From Archaeoglobaceae archaeon (lineage in GTDB: Archaea > Halobacteriota > Archaeoglobi > Archaeoglobales > JdFR-42), in NCBI GenBank assembly GCA_015523685.1, contig WAJW01000142.1:1-22877 (forward strand): DNA of 22,877 nt, given 5' to 3'. This document shows, piece after piece, positions 22,138 to 22,877 of this stretch. The notes below the pieces were generated by a model, which saw only the letters and a list, made by a program, of their open reading frames with translations, was not told the DNA's origin and did no database searches. Every line of letters begins with the position of its first letter. The first letter of the stretch is position 1. A program made the translations under genes and the position numbers.

Positions 22138-22410
22138 CTAACCCGATAACTGTTTTTCCACCTGCTCCAGCAAGGATTCGATCTCATCAGAAGCTCTTCT
22201 GCATGTCTCAGTAAGGGATTTAAGGGGGTCTTTTGCCACAATATCCAGCACGGGTTCAGAAGTGAGGGGATGAGGTTTGTTGTATTTTGCAATCTCAACC
22301 GTTTCATCTTCAAGCAGTTTATTCACCAGATGATTTAAAATCGTATGGTCCTCACCTCTTATCTCCAGCTTAAGTTTCTCTTTTTCCAGACTGAGAATCT
22401 TAACTTCCAT
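22138..22410 (-). CDS. rpoL: DNA-directed RNA polymerase subunit Rpo11 (L)
   Basis: A 90-residue subunit L, homologue of eukaryotic Rpb11 and of the bacterial alpha N-terminal dimerisation domain; it pairs with subunit D to start polymerase assembly. The signature GEDHTILNHLVNKLLEDETV (about 19-38) is the conserved dimerisation segment, followed by AKYNKPHPLTSEPVLDI and a C-terminal helix with SLTETCRRASDEIESLLEQV. ATG 22410 has GAGGAGGGA upstream. It follows csl4 with a 12-nt gap, an order conserved in many euryarchaea. Confidence 0.96.
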   Translation of the reverse strand: MEVKILSLEKEKLKLEIRGEDHTILNHLVNKLLEDETVEIAKYNKPHPLTSEPVLDIVAKDPLKSLTETCRRASDEIESLLEQVEKQLSG

Positions 22411-22422
22411 GGCAATCCCTCC

Positions 22423-22877
22423 TCAAATTTCTCCCTTTCCGTAATCCGGGGATAACTTTCTCTTCTCAATTCCTCCACATACCGGACATACAAGTCTGTT
22501 ACCCTTTTTCCTCAACACAACCCTGCACTTCTTGCAGTATGCCTGAATAACCCCGAGTTCCTGATCAACAATGCTCAGCTGAAGGGATTTTTCATCAAGA
22601 ATCCTGGCCCTGATTATATCAAAGTAGCCGACCTCATCCTCAAGCTGTTGAACGTACTCCTTCTTTATGTTGGACACATGCAATGCTGCAAGTCCTGTAT
22701 TTGCAAGTTCTCTGTCCTCGAGACCTTTTTTCCTCGACAGCTCAACAACCGCTATGGAGTTCTTCAGGTCTATAACTCTTCCCACAACAACATCTCCCCT
22801 GTTGAGGAGAGGCAGTGGATTCGTGCTGGGTATAACGTAGATGCTCTTATCCTTTTTTATCGAAACTTTCCCTGCAA
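22423..22877 (-). CDS. csl4: Exosome subunit Csl4, N-terminus cut by the window edge
   Basis: The frame is open to the last base of the window, so about 151 residues are visible and the start lies outside. Readable from the edge are AGKVSIKKDKSIYVIP and the S1 domain beginning around NRGDVVVGRVIDLKNSIAVV, with GLAALHVSNIKKEYVQ and FDIIRARILDEKSLQLSIVD. A zinc ribbon closes the protein: YCKKC and, 15-16 residues later, CPVCGG. This is the archaeal Csl4 cap protein, which recruits RNA and DnaG to the Rrp41-Rrp42 exosome ring. Only a short N-terminal domain is missing. It is followed by rpoL, probably in one transcript. Confidence 0.94.
   Translation of the reverse strand, partial: AGKVSIKKDKSIYVIPSTNPLPLLNRGDVVVGRVIDLKNSIAVVELSRKKGLEDRELANTGLAALHVSNIKKEYVQQLEDEVGYFDIIRARILDEKSLQLSIVDQELGVIQAYCKKCRVVLRKKGNRLVCPVCGGIEKRKLSPDYGKGEI

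Noticed and set aside
1..22877. CRISPR array, tRNA, rRNA, insertion sequence or prophage
   Set aside because: No spaced direct repeats, TTCGA loops with paired stems, transposase or phage genes were seen on either strand; the window is almost fully housekeeping coding sequence.

Overview
This window is a piece of a euryarchaeal genome, most likely from the Archaeoglobales (Archaeoglobus, Geoglobus or Ferroglobus type). The evidence is an archaeal-type S10/spc ribosomal protein cluster (eS4, eL19, eL32, RNase P Rpp29), archaeal SecY, AdkA, Cmk, Cbf5, Csl4, RpoL and DUF99, a hexulose-phosphate synthase/RraA fusion, TATA-type promoters and strong GGTGA Shine-Dalgarno sites. The genus-level placement is inference. 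Bases 1-15 match the Tn5/Nextera mosaic end, so the left edge is an assembled contig end with leftover adaptor.

Left arm (16-2653). A membrane-tethered winged-helix protein on + meets, with no spacer, a five-gene minus-strand operon: CPYC thioredoxin-like protein, thioredoxin, DUF302 protein, small TrmB/MarR-like regulator and an 8-Cys ferredoxin. This reads as a compact redox operon with its own regulator. Its promoter carries two adjacent perfect inverted repeats. A divergent XRE-type regulator follows on +, probably with a leaderless mRNA. About 320 bases after it hold no convincing gene.

Main block (2975-19703, all minus). Transcription runs from high to low coordinates: SPOUT methyltransferase, uL3, uL4, uL23, uL2, uS19, uL22, uS3, uL29, Rpp29, uS17, uL14, uL24, eS4, uL5, uS14, uS8, uL6, eL32, eL19, uL18, uS5, uL30, uL15, SecY, adenylate kinase, DUF106 (EMC3/Oxa1-like), cytidylate kinase, Cbf5, and a small membrane-anchored protein. 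Gaps are 0-12 nt or short overlaps, so the block looks like one translationally coupled transcription unit linking ribosome assembly, rRNA modification, protein export and nucleotide kinases. SUI1, eL34 and eL14, which many euryarchaea carry in this cluster, are not present here.

Right arm (19812-22877, minus). Csl4 (cut by the window edge), RpoL and DUF99 come first; then a separate promoter drives a flavin split-barrel protein and the bifunctional hexulose-6-phosphate synthase/RraA protein.

Many start codons were reassigned by one rule visible throughout: a GGTGA core 4-6 nt before the start. This favours TTG starts for uL15, uL18 and the TrmB-like gene, and a GTG start for uS17. At several junctions the upstream gene's stop codon is itself part of the next gene's Shine-Dalgarno site. 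No rRNA, tRNA, CRISPR array, insertion sequence or prophage was seen.
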